A stretch of 64,000 nt of DNA from Pardosa pseudoannulata. Lineage: Eukaryota > Arthropoda > Arachnida > Araneae > Lycosidae. The notes under the pieces were generated by a model that ran no database searches, was not told the DNA's origin, and saw nothing but the letters and a program-made list of their open reading frames with translations. Where the stretch lies: positions 72,101,616-72,165,615 of the forward strand of contig CM063502.1 in assembly GCA_032207245.1 (NCBI GenBank). The letters are read 5' to 3'. Both the position numbers and the translations under genes were made by a program. Of this stretch, positions 30,296-46,100 are shown piece after piece. Each line of letters starts with the position of its first letter. Position 1 is the first letter of the stretch.

Positions 30296-31194
30296 GTCAA
30301 TATGGTTGATAGGATGACAGAGTCCAGATGATTATGGCCAGGGTGGTGGTGTTTTTCTGACTTTGGGTGTCAGACGACCTATAGAGTGTATGGTTAATCG
30401 TTGTCAGAGGGCGAACGATCGAAAATTAAACCAAATTTCCTTAAAATTGTCTGTAGGCTCTCCGAACTTTGCGTTAACAGAGTTTTATCAATTTTAAATA
30501 ATTTACACAATGCATCAAATAACGAACTGTAAATAATTCAGTAATAAACTATGCAAACTATTATTAAAAATAAATATACTTGGAGTACTACACAAAAGCT
30601 ATTGTATAACCAGATAAGCCATTCATGCTTCATTATAATGGTTTTAAAAAATTTTGTACGTACAACGTTTAGGTTCTATAACAGAGGATCTTCCCTAATT
30701 TCCAAGTATACCACTAGGTAAATGTCTTTAAATTCATTAATCAACTGGTTTTCTATATTTATTATTTTCTTTTTACTATAGTTATAATCTGAATCATGAT
30801 TGTAAGAGTCTATTACCTTTTAGTTTTGTTGTTATTTTAGTAGATGCTTCTTAGGCATTAATTTGGTAGTTTAAGAAATACTGGATTGAAAAATAAGACA
30901 AATAGATTTGTAAATCAGGTTTTACTGGTTATTCCTTACTTGACTAAGAAACTGATTTGAGTGTCTTTTTGATTTATTTTTTAAGTTACAAATAAAATTT
31001 CGTTTGATATTTATTACTATACGTTTTCTAAAGCATGCAAACATTATCCTTTTTCCTAATGCGTCTTTCATAAGTTCTACTTAAAAACATAACTGTTCAG
31101 TTGTTAGTGTCTTAAAGTTTTGCACTCTAACGTTTCAAATATACATTTATTTTAAGTGAATGTTTATACATCAAGTATCTTTTTGTTCTATTAG
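30296..31194. other. Spacer, possible intron of the candidate gene ending at 31348
   Basis: Nothing recognised except a GC-richer start that continues the block above. If 31195-31348 is a real exon, part of this stretch is intron. The polypyrimidine run TCTTTTTGTTCTATTAG sits at its end. Confidence 0.4.
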
Positions 31195-31348
31195 TACAGA
31201 AAATATACACATAGTACACAGCCTTCTTTCGGAGCTCTCTCGGTATTCAGCTGTTGAAAACAAGGTCAAGGAACAAAGTGATCAACTGTATCAGAGCATC
31301 TGTAGTGCTCTCCGGAGGTTCACCTTAAAAGATCTTAAAGAAATCTGA
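31195..31348 (+). CDS. Candidate last coding exon of an unidentified host gene
   Basis: A good splice acceptor, TTTTTGTTCTATTAG, ends at 31194. Following it is an open frame whose first complete codon is at 31196 and whose TGA stop is at 31346-31348. The 50 codons are much more GC-rich and more codon-like than the flanks, and encode a charged, probably helical tail with [30 protein letters not shown] and a final LKDLKEI. An AATAAA at 32091-32096 with GT-rich text after it could end the transcript, which would place the (AT)n tract in the 3' UTR. I do not recognise the family. It could instead be an eroded pseudogene piece. No other exon of this gene was found in the window. Confidence 0.45.
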
Positions 31349-31406
31349 AATTTACTTCCTGGGTACTGTCAATGACAGCAATGACGAAGTTTCATCAAAT
31401 GGTATT

Positions 31407-31939
<533 letters not shown>

Positions 31940-32389
31940 ATTTACCATATTTTATGTATTTATATGGAATAATGCGGAAATTTTGTCCTTGAGAATGAGT
32001 TTTTTATTATTTGTACTTTTCTTTTCCATATATTTTTCAGGTATGTTTACAATAACTAAGTTTTAATTTAATTTGTGAAATGTATATTAGAAATAAAAAT
32101 GACCATAATGTGTATAGAATTAATGCAAGGGTCATATTCAATTATGTTAGTTTACAAATTAACAATTAAGAGCTAAAAATATTTTAGATTTCCATTTTAT
32201 TCACATTAACATAAGCATATTTATAATGACATTACCAATGACATTTGAGCGGATAAGTTAAAACAAACAATTTACTTTTGAAAGTCTACAATCACCTTAA
32301 TCAATAACATAATAAAAAACTCATAACCAAGATTAGAACAGAAATGAAACATACAGAAGTTATACACATTTAAATAAAAGATATTCTCA

Positions 32390-32815
32390 TTTATGACTAA
32401 TGCATAGGGAATTTACATCCAATAATATATTTCCAAACTGTCAGAAGTAGTATCTGTATCCTGACTTTTAGATCCAAAAATCGTAATAGAATAAATTCAG
32501 ATATTGATTTTATATTCCACCTTTCATTGGTTGCTTTCGAATAGAAACTCAATTCATTTTGAGGTGATAAAAGAGGGGCAGTGAAGGGTATACAGCTAAC
32601 GGGATGCAAACAAAGATATCAGTAAGCCTATGACAGCTAGTGATTTAAATTGTTGAATATGAGCGATAAAATAATTGAGCGGAAATCAGATTATACAGAC
32701 ACTTCTAACACAGCTGTCGATGACAAGCCGTTTAGAACGACAAACTAGGTATAGTTAGAGAATGAGAAGTACAAATACAAATTTAATCAAGCATGTTAAT
32801 TAATAAAGTTGGAAT
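32390..32815 (+). repeat. Diverged repeat family R2, copy 1
   Basis: Contains the family landmarks in order: ATTGATTTTATATT, AATAGAAACTCAAT, GATGCAAACAAAGATAT, CTATGACAGCTAGTGATT, GAATATGAGCGATAAAATAATTGAGCGGAAATC, ACACAGCTGTCGATGACAA and TTTAGAA. Related copies are at about 34015-34300, 36560-36800 and 37208-37500. Confidence 0.8.
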
Positions 32816-32976
32816 AAGCGTTTTAAAATTTTTTTTATCCGGCGTAGCTTGTGTAGTAGGTAATTGTAAAAACAATGTTACGTTGGTTTAGTGGTTAAGA
32901 ATAAGAAATTAAATCTCATTAATAAATACACATTGACAAATATGTCTTGATTAAATGGTTTTATACAATTAAATGC

Positions 32977-33342
32977 TTAAGGAATACAGCTGGAATATAA
33001 CTTAACATTTGTAGATATGGAAGACTCCTCTGGACTCAGCTTTGTTCTCGCAAAAAATGGTGTCGTTTTTCTTTTGTCTCGTATCGCTCCTAAATGTCTA
33101 CCCTGCAAGTAGCGGATATCATCAGTATTTTTACCTTTCTCTTTCCTCTGGTAATAACCTTGTCCTCTAAAAAAATCCGACTGCAAAGAATAAACAGGGG
33201 TTCTTGGGGTCAGAATCCCGCCAAACCAACGGTCCCTTCTATTGGTTGGAAGAAGTCCGAAATTTCTTCCTAGTTTAAACTTGTCCTGTGCTGTATGTCT
33301 TTGACGAAGGCTTACGACAGTGTTAAAACAATGTTGAAGCAT
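32977..33342 (-). CDS. Unidentified coding-like reading frame, 121 codons
   Basis: An uninterrupted minus frame from ATG 33342 to TAA 32977, distinctly more GC-rich than both flanks. It has no signal peptide, no clear membrane segment and only a few Cys. The predicted product is basic with several dibasic sites (NRRD, QRKEKGK, RDKRK) separated by aromatic and Gly-rich stretches (DRWFGGILTPRTPVYS, DFFRGQGYYQRK). That layout could suit a processed peptide precursor exon, but I match it to no known family, and without a signal peptide it would need an upstream exon. It could also be a fragment of a mobile element. No polyadenylation signal follows closely. Confidence 0.35.
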   Translation of the reverse strand: MLQHCFNTVVSLRQRHTAQDKFKLGRNFGLLPTNRRDRWFGGILTPRTPVYSLQSDFFRGQGYYQRKEKGKNTDDIRYLQGRHLGAIRDKRKTTPFFARTKLSPEESSISTNVKLYSSCIP

Positions 33343-34014
33343 CGTATGTAACTTATTATTGCAGTAATAAATAACATTTGATTATGATTAGTAATTTTTA
33401 GTGTAGTTAGTTTAAGGTGAATTACCTTAATCAAATCAGTTATAAAATTAAGCGAAAAAATATATAAATTAAAACTTTTGTTAAACATAAAAAAAATTAC
33501 TAAAATATTTGACATTATAGAAAAAAAAACGATTGTGTTCAAAACTTCATACCAATTAACCATTAACTATCATACCAACCATCCTTTAACCATTAACCAT
33601 CCATTAAGCTTCATACCAATCTTCACACCAATTTATTATCTACGAAAAGTTATTTACTGTTATCGATTCTCACACTCTAACCAGATTTAAATTCGTTTAG
33701 TCATTTCTCATTTCTACAATGTGTTTATTTCTAAAGTATAAGATATTTTTGCCTTCAAGAAATGCAAAACCAATGAGTAAAAGGGATAAATAAAGGTATA
33801 ATAATCACAGACATTTTTCTCACAGCTACGAATAAACTGGTTTATTATTTACACATGCGAAACAGCTGTAAATAAATAAACAAATGAATTATTCAAAACA
33901 TTTGATTTAATTTCATTGACTTTTAAATTATTGATATTTTCTAGCACATAGATATTACCTTTTCTCGAAATTTACCTATTCTTTAATAATTGAAAAAATA
34001 CATATGGAAGTAAT
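33343..34014. other. AT-rich stretch with a small simple repeat
   Basis: Positions 33545-33640 hold short imperfect repeats of AACCATTAA and CATACCAA. Positions 33420-33470 (AATCAAATCAGTTATAAAA) resemble text near 34400. Otherwise nothing. Confidence 0.5.
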
Positions 34015-34300
34015 TCAAATGTGGACTTCAGATTCACCATTTCATACAAATAGAAACTCAATCCCATTAGAAGTGATGAAAGGAATTGGATGCGTAAATT
34101 CCCTGTACACGGAATGCAAACAAAGATTTGAGTAAGTCCGTGACAACCAGTTATTTAAATCCCTGAATGAGATCAGATTATCCGGAAAACATTTCTCGTA
34201 CAGCTGTCTATGATAAACCTTTTAGACTGACTAGAAAGCTGTAACGAGTAATACAAATACTACAAATTTATTCAAGCATCTTAATTAATAACGTTTGTAA
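34015..34300 (+). repeat. Diverged repeat family R2, copy 2
   Basis: Matches copy 1 through AATAGAAACTCAAT, GAATGCAAACAAAGAT, GTGACA.C.AGT, ACAGCTGTC.ATGA, and TTCAAGCATCTTAATTAATA (AATCAAGCATGTTAATTAATA in copy 1). Not coding. Confidence 0.75.
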
Positions 34301-34359
34301 AAGTTTTAATTTTTAAGAGTATTTTATGTAATAACTGACAAATCAGACAAGATAATAAT

Positions 34360-34586
34360 TTGTCTCGATTTCTATCTCGATCAAGAATGCTTACGGTCAG
34401 CCTTATCAGTTATAAATCTAAGCAAAAAGAATTAAAAGATATATCTTTTGAAAAACAAAATATCACGTCAGTTAATAAATTTCAGCAGTTCGTTGCAGAA
34501 ACAAATATGAATAGCTTACATACACCACACAGAGAAAATATTGGACAGATAGCTAGTACAAATTATTTCATATTAACAGTAAAACA
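34360..34586 (+). other. Open stretch ending at a piggyBac insertion
   Basis: A plus frame without stops runs through this segment and into the piggyBac end at about 34587. It contains KELKDISFEKQNITSV and RENIGQIASTNYF, a fairly natural composition. It has no recognised family, and the text near 34391-34430 recurs in related non-coding repeat units, so I do not call a gene. Confidence 0.25.
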
Positions 34587-36336
34587 GTGGGATGGGTCGT
34601 TTTGACAAAAATCCTTTTTTATTTCTGATTTTTGGAAAGTTACTAGTGAAATAAAAAAAATCTTGACTTTTCTTAATTTTATATCAATAGGAATCTATGA
34701 AAGTATAATACTTTAAATACTTATTAGTTTTTTTTAACTTATACTCAAAACCGTGGGATGGGTCAATTTGACCACATTATAACAACAAGCACGAATTTTA
34801 AAATTCAACGTTTCCTTCTATAGAAAATACTTAGTTTTCTTTACATTGCTCATATGTGAGCAGAACAATACCTCCAGGTCAAATGGTCAACCTTCAAGAT
34901 CAGGGGAGAATCAGAGGAGTATTACAGATAACAGAAGACAGCTGATGAAGATTTTATTGCAGTGGCAGTAGACAGTACTATGAGTGCAACATTTTGATAA
35001 TATCGCTCCTTTGATCGGTATATAACTATTTTCCGTCTACGAAAGATATCTGGTTTTGCCTTTGTATGGAAGATTTGCACTCTCCGCTGTTTACGGTTTT
35101 TGCCAATCGAATGAAATCTAAAGACCCCTTGTATATCTTCAAATTGACCATTGCCCATTTGGATGTCGAACGTGTTCACATTAAATCTCTAGGATTTAAA
35201 AAATGCCTATTCAATGGTTTTCCATATCTGGATAAAGATATAAAAAAACAGTGAAAACCTTACTCTCTCTGCATCCGTCTTTTAGTGTTTAATAGAATCT
35301 TTCCTAAATAAAGGAGGAAATATCATTGCAGAAAATTTTCTTACAGCGTTAAATCGTTTCTAAATGTTAAAAATGAAGAACATTGGTCTAAATGGAGCAA
35401 ATGTAATGAAATCTGAAAAATTACCTGTATTTTTGGAAAAAAATGGCTTTTATAAGACAAATTCTTAAGCAAGCATGTTAAGCAAGCTTTGACCGTTTAT
35501 CAAGGAAAACGGTAAAAAGGTCTTATTGAACTCCCTTCATCCTACAGTGAATATTGACAATAATAACATAAAACAGCTTCCTGAAACAATATTTTATAAC
35601 TCAACAAAATTTGGTGTTGTCGGCACATGGCTTAGAAATAATCTGTGAAAGGGAAATTAAGGAGGTGGCAAATTCATGTATTCCACAATATTTTTAGTCT
35701 TTCTTGCATTAATTCATGGATTTAATTCGAAGAAGTAACTGGAATAAAATTTATGTGTGAATATCTTCAAAAAATCGTTGAAGAGTTAAGTACTACATAT
35801 AATATCCTTAAATAAAAATACCAGTCGCATACCAAGGCAAAGTCTGATTCTACTGAAGAATAAGTGCAGATGTTTGTTGTTAAGCTTCTAAGTGTGGAGA
35901 CAAAACTGTATATGTTTGTATTACGTAACAACCCCTCTTGTCCAATGGGGTCGAAGTGGGAGGGATGGTCACTAACATCGCCCTCATCCCTCGGTCAATC
36001 TCTCGCTCTCGCGTTGTCCAGCAGTGTAACTCATTTTACAGTTTGTTCTAACCTTAAAATATCGGTTTGCTGAAAGTATAGAAAATATATAAAAAGATGG
36101 TGCCGAAATTGTGTTTCAAATGCTCAAGAAATCTTGACTGCTAAGGAACTAAACTTTTTAATTTATGTTGTCTATACATATTTCTAACTATTTAAAATTT
36201 TCAATATTGTAATACATTATATTTTAGTTTATTATAACAATTTAATGTAAAAATGTATAAATATAATTTCCGTATAAAAGCACAGTGCATTTTGTATAAC
36301 AATATATGTTTATACCATTTGGGGTCAATTTGTCCC
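34587..36336 (+). pseudogene. Dead piggyBac-family element, copy B
   Basis: The left end GTGGGATGGGTCGTTTTGAC (about 34588) and right end TTGGGGTCAATTTGTCCCC (about 36318-36336) correspond to the ends of the copy at 55194-56895. Between them are pieces of piggyBac transposase in shifting frames: GGNIIAENFF (about 35310), the site that normally reads TTDNFF; SLHPTVNIDNN with LPETIFYNSTKFGV (about 35530-35620); and RRW.IHVF then INSWI (about 35660-35720). Stops and frameshifts are many. The usual Asp in the DNFF motif is Glu. Relative to the other copy, about 150 bp of GC-richer text is inserted at about 35920-36065. A second GTGGGATGGGTCAATTTGAC at 34752 repeats the left end. Confidence 0.85.
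35920..36065 (+). repeat. Insertion inside piggyBac copy B
   Basis: Sequence absent from the paired copy at 55194-56895, whose text resumes at the AAAATATATAAAAAG that follows here. It is GC-richer (CCCTCTTGTCC, GGTCGAAGTGGGAGGG, CCTCATCCCTCGGTC) and of unknown origin. No clear target duplication was seen. Confidence 0.55.
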
Positions 36337-36559
36337 CGTCAGCAGATTTTGGTATACCGAAACTGTTAAGAATGCTGAAAGTCACTAATGTTTAAGGTAT
36401 CTTCAATCATTTCTTAACACGACAATGTAAATATGCCATTAGCATTCTTCCTTTTTACTTTCAGTTATTTTTTTAAAATACTAGTAGTATAAATTTAAAT
36501 ATCGTTTTTATATTCCAAAATTTTATAAATTTTTCCCCTAAAATTGACTGAGTTTTAGT

Positions 36560-36800
36560 CTCAGTTTCGCCAGATAAAAGAAGTGACTTGAATTTTTTTA
36601 TATTTAAAGGAAATTAGAGGAACAAAGATATTAGTAAATATATGACAGCTAGTGATTAAAATAGTTAAATATTATTGATAATATTACTGAGCAAAAGTCA
36701 AATCTTCGAGCTAACACATTTAATGAAAAGCCGTTTAGTATGTATAGTCATAACACCATCCGATAAATTAGAATTTATTCAATATACTTATTTACCTTGG
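36560..36800 (+). repeat. Diverged repeat family R2, copy 3
   Basis: Most eroded copy: AACAAAGATATTAGTAA, TATGACAGCTAGTGATTAAA, GAGCAAAAGTCA, AGCTAACACA and GAAAAGCCGTTTAG match copies 1 and 4 in order. Confidence 0.65.
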
Positions 36801-37207
36801 TATAAGATTTCTACTGAAAAACTGTTTAGTTAAAAAGTTTTTAAGTAATTACTAGTGAATCTACTTTATTAACCCTTATTAACATTACTTTCTCATTCAT
36901 TAAGAGAGCATTGCAGTCAGTCTTAATAGACCGAAAGGTACCAAACAAGTTTCTATAAAACCTTTACCACAAAAAAATCATGTTCACGCCTGTATATAAA
37001 TTACAATTTTAAACTGAATGTACAAAATATATTTTCAACGTAGAGACCCCAGTGGTGAGATGTTTTCTAAATGATAAAATAAAATTATGCTTAATGAAGT
37101 TTAAAATAACTTTTTACATTATCAATAATCCCTCGATATTATGATGTGTTAGTTATATATCTGATATTTTATTTACAGTTTAAATTCCATAAATGTTAAA
37201 CGAAATA

Positions 37208-37500
37208 TTCAAGCATTGATTTTATATTCAGACTTTTATCGATATCACTTGATTAAAAAGTCAAACCAACATTTAAGGGGATTAAAAGCGGAATACGAAG
37301 GATTTATAGTTAATGGAATGCAAACAAAGATATAAGTCAGACTATGACAGATAGTGATATACATGTAAGTCGTTGAATATGAGTGATAAAATAATTGAGT
37401 GGAAATCTGATTATTCATTCAACACTTCTATCTAACACAGCTGTCGATGACAAACTGTTTAGAATGACTAGCTAGACTTGCATATATAAAATTAATGAAA
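37208..37500 (+). repeat. Diverged repeat family R2, copy 4
   Basis: Close to copy 1: ATTGATTTTATATTCAGA, GGAATGCAAACAAAGATATA, CTATGACAGATAGTGAT, GAATATGAGTGATAAAATAA, TTGAGTGGAAATCTGATTAT, AACACAGCTGTCGATGACAA and TTTAGAATGACTAGCTAG. Confidence 0.8.
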
Positions 37501-41355
<3,855 letters not shown>

Positions 41356-41599
41356 CGTTATAAAATGGATTCTTTTGCTGTACATTTAAAAAAAATAGGA
41401 GGAATGCATAAATGTATTTTTAATGCCCAACAATTATTCATTAATGCACAACATTTAATGTAATTTAACAAAAATATAGGTCTTAGTAATTACGTTTACG
41501 CATCTAAATAATATAAAATCTGTATACATTTACCATGTAAACTCTTTTAATGTTAACATTTTCTATGTATATGTTACATAACAAATGAATTGTGTCAAC

Positions 41600-42525
41600 A
41601 CTTTACCTCTTCCACTATTGAAAAGGTTGCAGTTCTTGGACTGTCATGTTTGATAAGGGATAATAAAAAAATGATATCCATTGTACGATGCTAACATCTA
41701 TAATTTATATCCAAATTTGATGGGTTTATTTTTCATGAACTTCTTGCAAATGTGCCTTCCAGAATATCTTACCATTCTTTCATCGATGGTGATATTTTCA
41801 GAAAATGTACCAAATTGGTTCAAGGCTATGTTGATTTTGTCATAAAGAGGTCGAATTTCATAATAGAGATCGTGTGGATCAATTGGAAAATTATAGTTAA
41901 AATGAATGAAACGCTTGGTGTTATTATACCCTTTCTTGGACCTAGCTTTACTCACTAATTTAGTTCCAGTATCTCTAGCATTTTCCCAGTACATTTTTTC
42001 GCGTGGTACTAATAGTACCTGCTAAAGAAAATGACACCTAGGAATTGTGTGAGTTCTGTTTCTGTAATGTTTGAATAATTTTTTTTTGGGGGGGGAGAGG
42101 GCTGCCTGCCTATTTGTTTCTGTTGCAGTAAGAGATATTATGCTATCTACCATCAGGTGGAAGAGTTCAACTGGACTTTTTTTCTGTAACCACGCGTATA
42201 ATTCTATAATCTCGTGTTGAAATTGAATCACTTAATAGTTCAAATTTTGGTTGATGTTTAACCCACCGGGGTTTTTTTCGGTGGAAGATGACATTCTTTA
42301 TAGTTATTTGATAAAATTTCAATATCAGCGGTAGCTTGAATTTTTAGCCCATCATGCATTACTGGCTTTTCACGTTTTGTGGATGAATCATCTATCTCTT
42401 CTTTATTCTCTTCACAGAGTCTGGATTAGAAGGAACAATACCAATTTCAGAATTATAAATTCCTCATCACTTAACGAATTCATATATTCGAGATCGTCTT
42501 AAGCTGTTAAAATTTTGCGTGGCAT
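41600..42525 (-). pseudogene. piggyBac transposase pseudogene, copy A (second family)
   Basis: A minus-strand remnant covers the start and middle of a piggyBac transposase. It begins with MPRKILTA at ATG 42525, followed at once by TAA, then a SDEEF-like acidic N-terminus. KKSPVELFHLMV and TNRQAAL (42191-42100) are typical of the DDE_Tnp_1_7 domain start. From 42231 to 41701 the frame is continuous apart from TAG at 42022-42024, and reads YWENARDTG, IRPLYDKIN, then FSENITIDERMVRYSGRH and KPIKFGYKL. The Asp of TIDERM (codon 41782-41784) is the first catalytic Asp. TAG at 41698-41700 replaces the usual Trp. Similarity continues weakly (SYNGYHF) to about 41600. The later catalytic residues and the C-terminus are missing. 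Confidence 0.88.
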
Positions 42526-42789
42526 TTTTATAGAAGTAAAATGCAGAGTAAAGTAACAAAATTCTTAGCAGAAAAAAAAAATAGAGCTGCATGAAGCACT
42601 AAACACTAAACAATTTCAACCAAACGTGAGAGTTTTTCTTGTAGTCTCTAGTTTTCCTGAATAGAATAGACATATATTTCCCCTTTTTTGTGTCCAGGTG
42701 TGTGAACAGGTGTTTAAACTGGTTTTCATTGAAAGATAAGAAAAGAATGTGCGCTATGAATGCAATAGCGAATTCGTGGAAAAATAATC

Positions 42790-43168
42790 GGGATTGGACC
42801 GTCGTCCTAATTTTAGGACACCTTTTTTATACTTACAAAATACATTTGTAAAATATATTTTTGAACAGAAACGTTCACCTACATTATTAGTTCTGTTTAT
42901 AACCTACAAGTAACCTCAACAATGTTTGAAAATAATAATAATAATGATTATAAAATTAAAGTTTAAAAAATGACAATTTTTAAGGGGTTGCTGAAAATAA
43001 ATTTTACAATAAAATATAATTGTATTTCTCAATATTTTTAGTTATTATGCTAAATTGTGTCTATTTTAAAGGTGTTAAAATAAAATCCACTGAGAAAATA
43101 TTCATAACTTTATTATTAAATGGAATTTTATTTGCTGTCCTATTTATAGGACAGCGGTCCAATATGGG
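42790..43168. mobile_element. piggyBac-like MITE or detached element ends
   Basis: The left end ATTGGACCGTCGTCCTAA...TTAGGACA (about 42793-42820) is the inverted match of the right end TGTCCTATTTATAGGACAGC.GGTCCAAT (about 43138-43164). Each end is itself palindromic (GTCCTA...TAGGAC). The right end goes on to ATGGG followed by TTAA (43169-43172), the piggyBac target. The left TTAA is not preserved (AATAATCGGG). It lies upstream of the copy A start codon, so the right end may be the original 5' end of that element. Confidence 0.65.
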
Positions 43169-43172
43169 TTAA

Positions 43173-46100
43173 TTTAATTTTTGAAGCCGAATGTAGTTTA
43201 ATTAAATCTGTTTGAGTAAACAATCCACTGCAAGTATCTAAACTAAATGAAATCAAAGTATTAAAATACTACTGAGTGTATAAATTTAAGCAACCGTTTT
43301 CTTACTGCATTCAACATTTCAACGAATTAAATAATATATTAGTTGAAGAAAAATTATATTAAAACATTTAAAAATAATAAAGAAGGTTTATTTATTATTT
43401 TTAAGTTAAACACAAAATTTCAGTCACCATTTAAAGATTATTAACTGGAAACATACCAAAAACATATTATCAACTCCTGGTATAATCATGGTTACGAATA
43501 CATTTCTACTGATTTATTAAGTTCAAATTGTGTTTCATTTAATCATTTCATGGAATTAAGAGCTTTTATAGCCATAAATATTTGAATAAAAGATATGTTT
43601 TCACAAGTGTGAATTAGAAAACAACAATCACGATGTCACAAAACAGTAGTTTGCAAGATTAGTATTTCTAGGATTATAACGAAATAGTATTCCTTAGACA
43701 TTAGATTGTATTAGTTCCATGAGAATCTGAAACAGAAGATAGTTACTAATACCTCATTTACTTTTCACGGATATTAATCTCACGAAATTGAAATCAGCGT
43801 TAATTTTTAACCCACATATTATTATTGACTTCAGATGTTTAAACAATAGCAGTCAACCTGTGATTTGGCAAAATTTATTTTACTTTCAGTAAGCATAAAA
43901 TGTTATTGTTTATACTGGAGTTATTATCTTCAATTATCACAAGTTAAAGAAGACAAAATATATATTTAATATTTTAATTCTAGTATTTGAAAACTCTGAA
44001 TATATTCTATTTTTCTTTTAGGACAGTATTTTCTTTAAAATGTTGTTTAACAAGTTCTTGAAGATTGTGAACACTTAAACAATCACGTATTTGATCTACA
44101 AAGAAGAAATTAGGAAATTATATACGTTTATATAGAGATAGTATTCATATGATGTGGCTATAGATTTGGAGTTTTCTTTGCAATCATCAAGATGAAGAGA
44201 ATTATGTTTATTTATAAACATCAAAAATAAAAGATATAAACATGTTCAGTGAGATAAATAGCAAAATTATTATTAAATTCAAATTATATTATTCTTAGGC
44301 AGCTATTGGTTTATCGAAAAACTTCACTAGAGCTTTAAAAACATTTAACCAAAATTCATGAATCTATTTTTCATTTTTCATCATACCATCCTGCAAGAAA
44401 ATTCATTAATGCGGTATAATTTGAAGAGTTTAATGGAATTTTATTGTTTTATAACGTTATCTAAAAAATGGACGAAAAGGTTTCAAAAGCATCGATTTAG
44501 GTACAAGTTATTAAGTATGGTTCTTAAAAACGTGAAATATTTTCTATTAGACCTGAATAAGTAGTATAAATATAAAGTAAAAAAATGAACTTATCTGTTC
44601 GAGTGACAACATGAAGCTATAATGAGCGTTACAATTTTCTTCAATAAAATTGAATACAAGCATTTATTTACTTTCTTGATTCCAGACAATCCCTTATTTC
44701 CAAAACTTATAGATATGCCTCTCCATAAACTCGTGGGTTATAACTTTATAATAATTAACTTTATTATTAAATATCTTTGGTAACAAATTTGACATATTAG
44801 TATAATTATTTTAATATTATTTTTCACAATTTAGAATCTTGTCATCTTAAGTTTATCAGTAATATTTACATTTATTATTATTATTTTTTAAATTGTGTTT
44901 CAAATTTAATGTTTTTTTTATAATATAAACATTGGGTCAAATAGTTTCATGTGTCATAAGGAAACATTGTAATAGATTATCTTTACCGTTGTATTTGGTT
45001 TTCATGAGGAAAAGCTGACAAAAATTTAAATTTTAATTTTTTAAAAACTCTTCAATTGGAAAAAAAATGATTTGCATATTTTTACTCATGTAATAGTGTT
45101 ACATTGATGCAGAAGAAAAGTAGAGAAATCAAACCAGCTAACAATAATCATTAGTAAAAATTTCATTTTTTCCATTTCGATATTTTTTAATTTTGAAAAC
45201 ATCTAACAGAATTCACTTGCACTAATAGTAGTTTTCATATAGTTCGATACTGCGTATTCCAATGAATGTAATTCTTATTGAAAAGAAAAGGGTAATCATT
45301 AGAAAGGCATGTTGTAAAACACCCCATATTCATATTTTCACACAATGTGAATTAATTTCTTTTTCTTTTTAAAGGGTCTGGTAATTATTAACTGGTACAA
45401 AATCGGCCTAGTAACCAATCTTAAGAAGTTATGGTGGCCATAAAGTAGTAGAAATTTGAATTTTTATTGGGCTTTCATTAGTGCACAGAATAAAATACTG
45501 GATAGAATTAGAATACGTGTTTACTTCTAAATACTCAGATATAAAAAAGAAAATATTAATGTTGAAAAAATAATCTGAATTCTCGTAAAAATTTTTATCT
45601 TAGAATTATATTGCTTCAAATAGGTTCTAGATTTCTATTTATAAGTAATTAAAAACTAATAGATTAATTTAATTTTAATTTTTTATTGTTATCTAAATGT
45701 GAACAAGACTAAAAAAGTATTTCCATATTTAGTTTAACATGTATAGATTATAACGAGTCTTTAATTTGTTTGTAAAATCCTAAAAAAATATATTCTAATT
45801 ATATTTAAAGAAAAGAAATTAATATTCATTTTAATGTTCATAATTTTGAAAAGACATTACATTACATTAATTTCAAATATAAACTAACGTATATTTAATA
45901 TAATAAATGAATAAGTTTCTGCATAATAGAAAGATATAAAAATTAACAATAATTTGAATTTTGTTAAAATTTGAGTTTTGTTTAAAACTTTTAAATAGCT
46001 TATGGTAAACAAAAAAACTTTCATTATTAAGTAATAATTTCACGTCCTGAATGAATAGCTTTCAAAGCTCTAGATGGGTGAATATCAGCTCGAATATTAC

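Noticed and set aside
34922..35179. 85-codon minus frame
   Set aside because: Antisense to the decayed piggyBac copy B.
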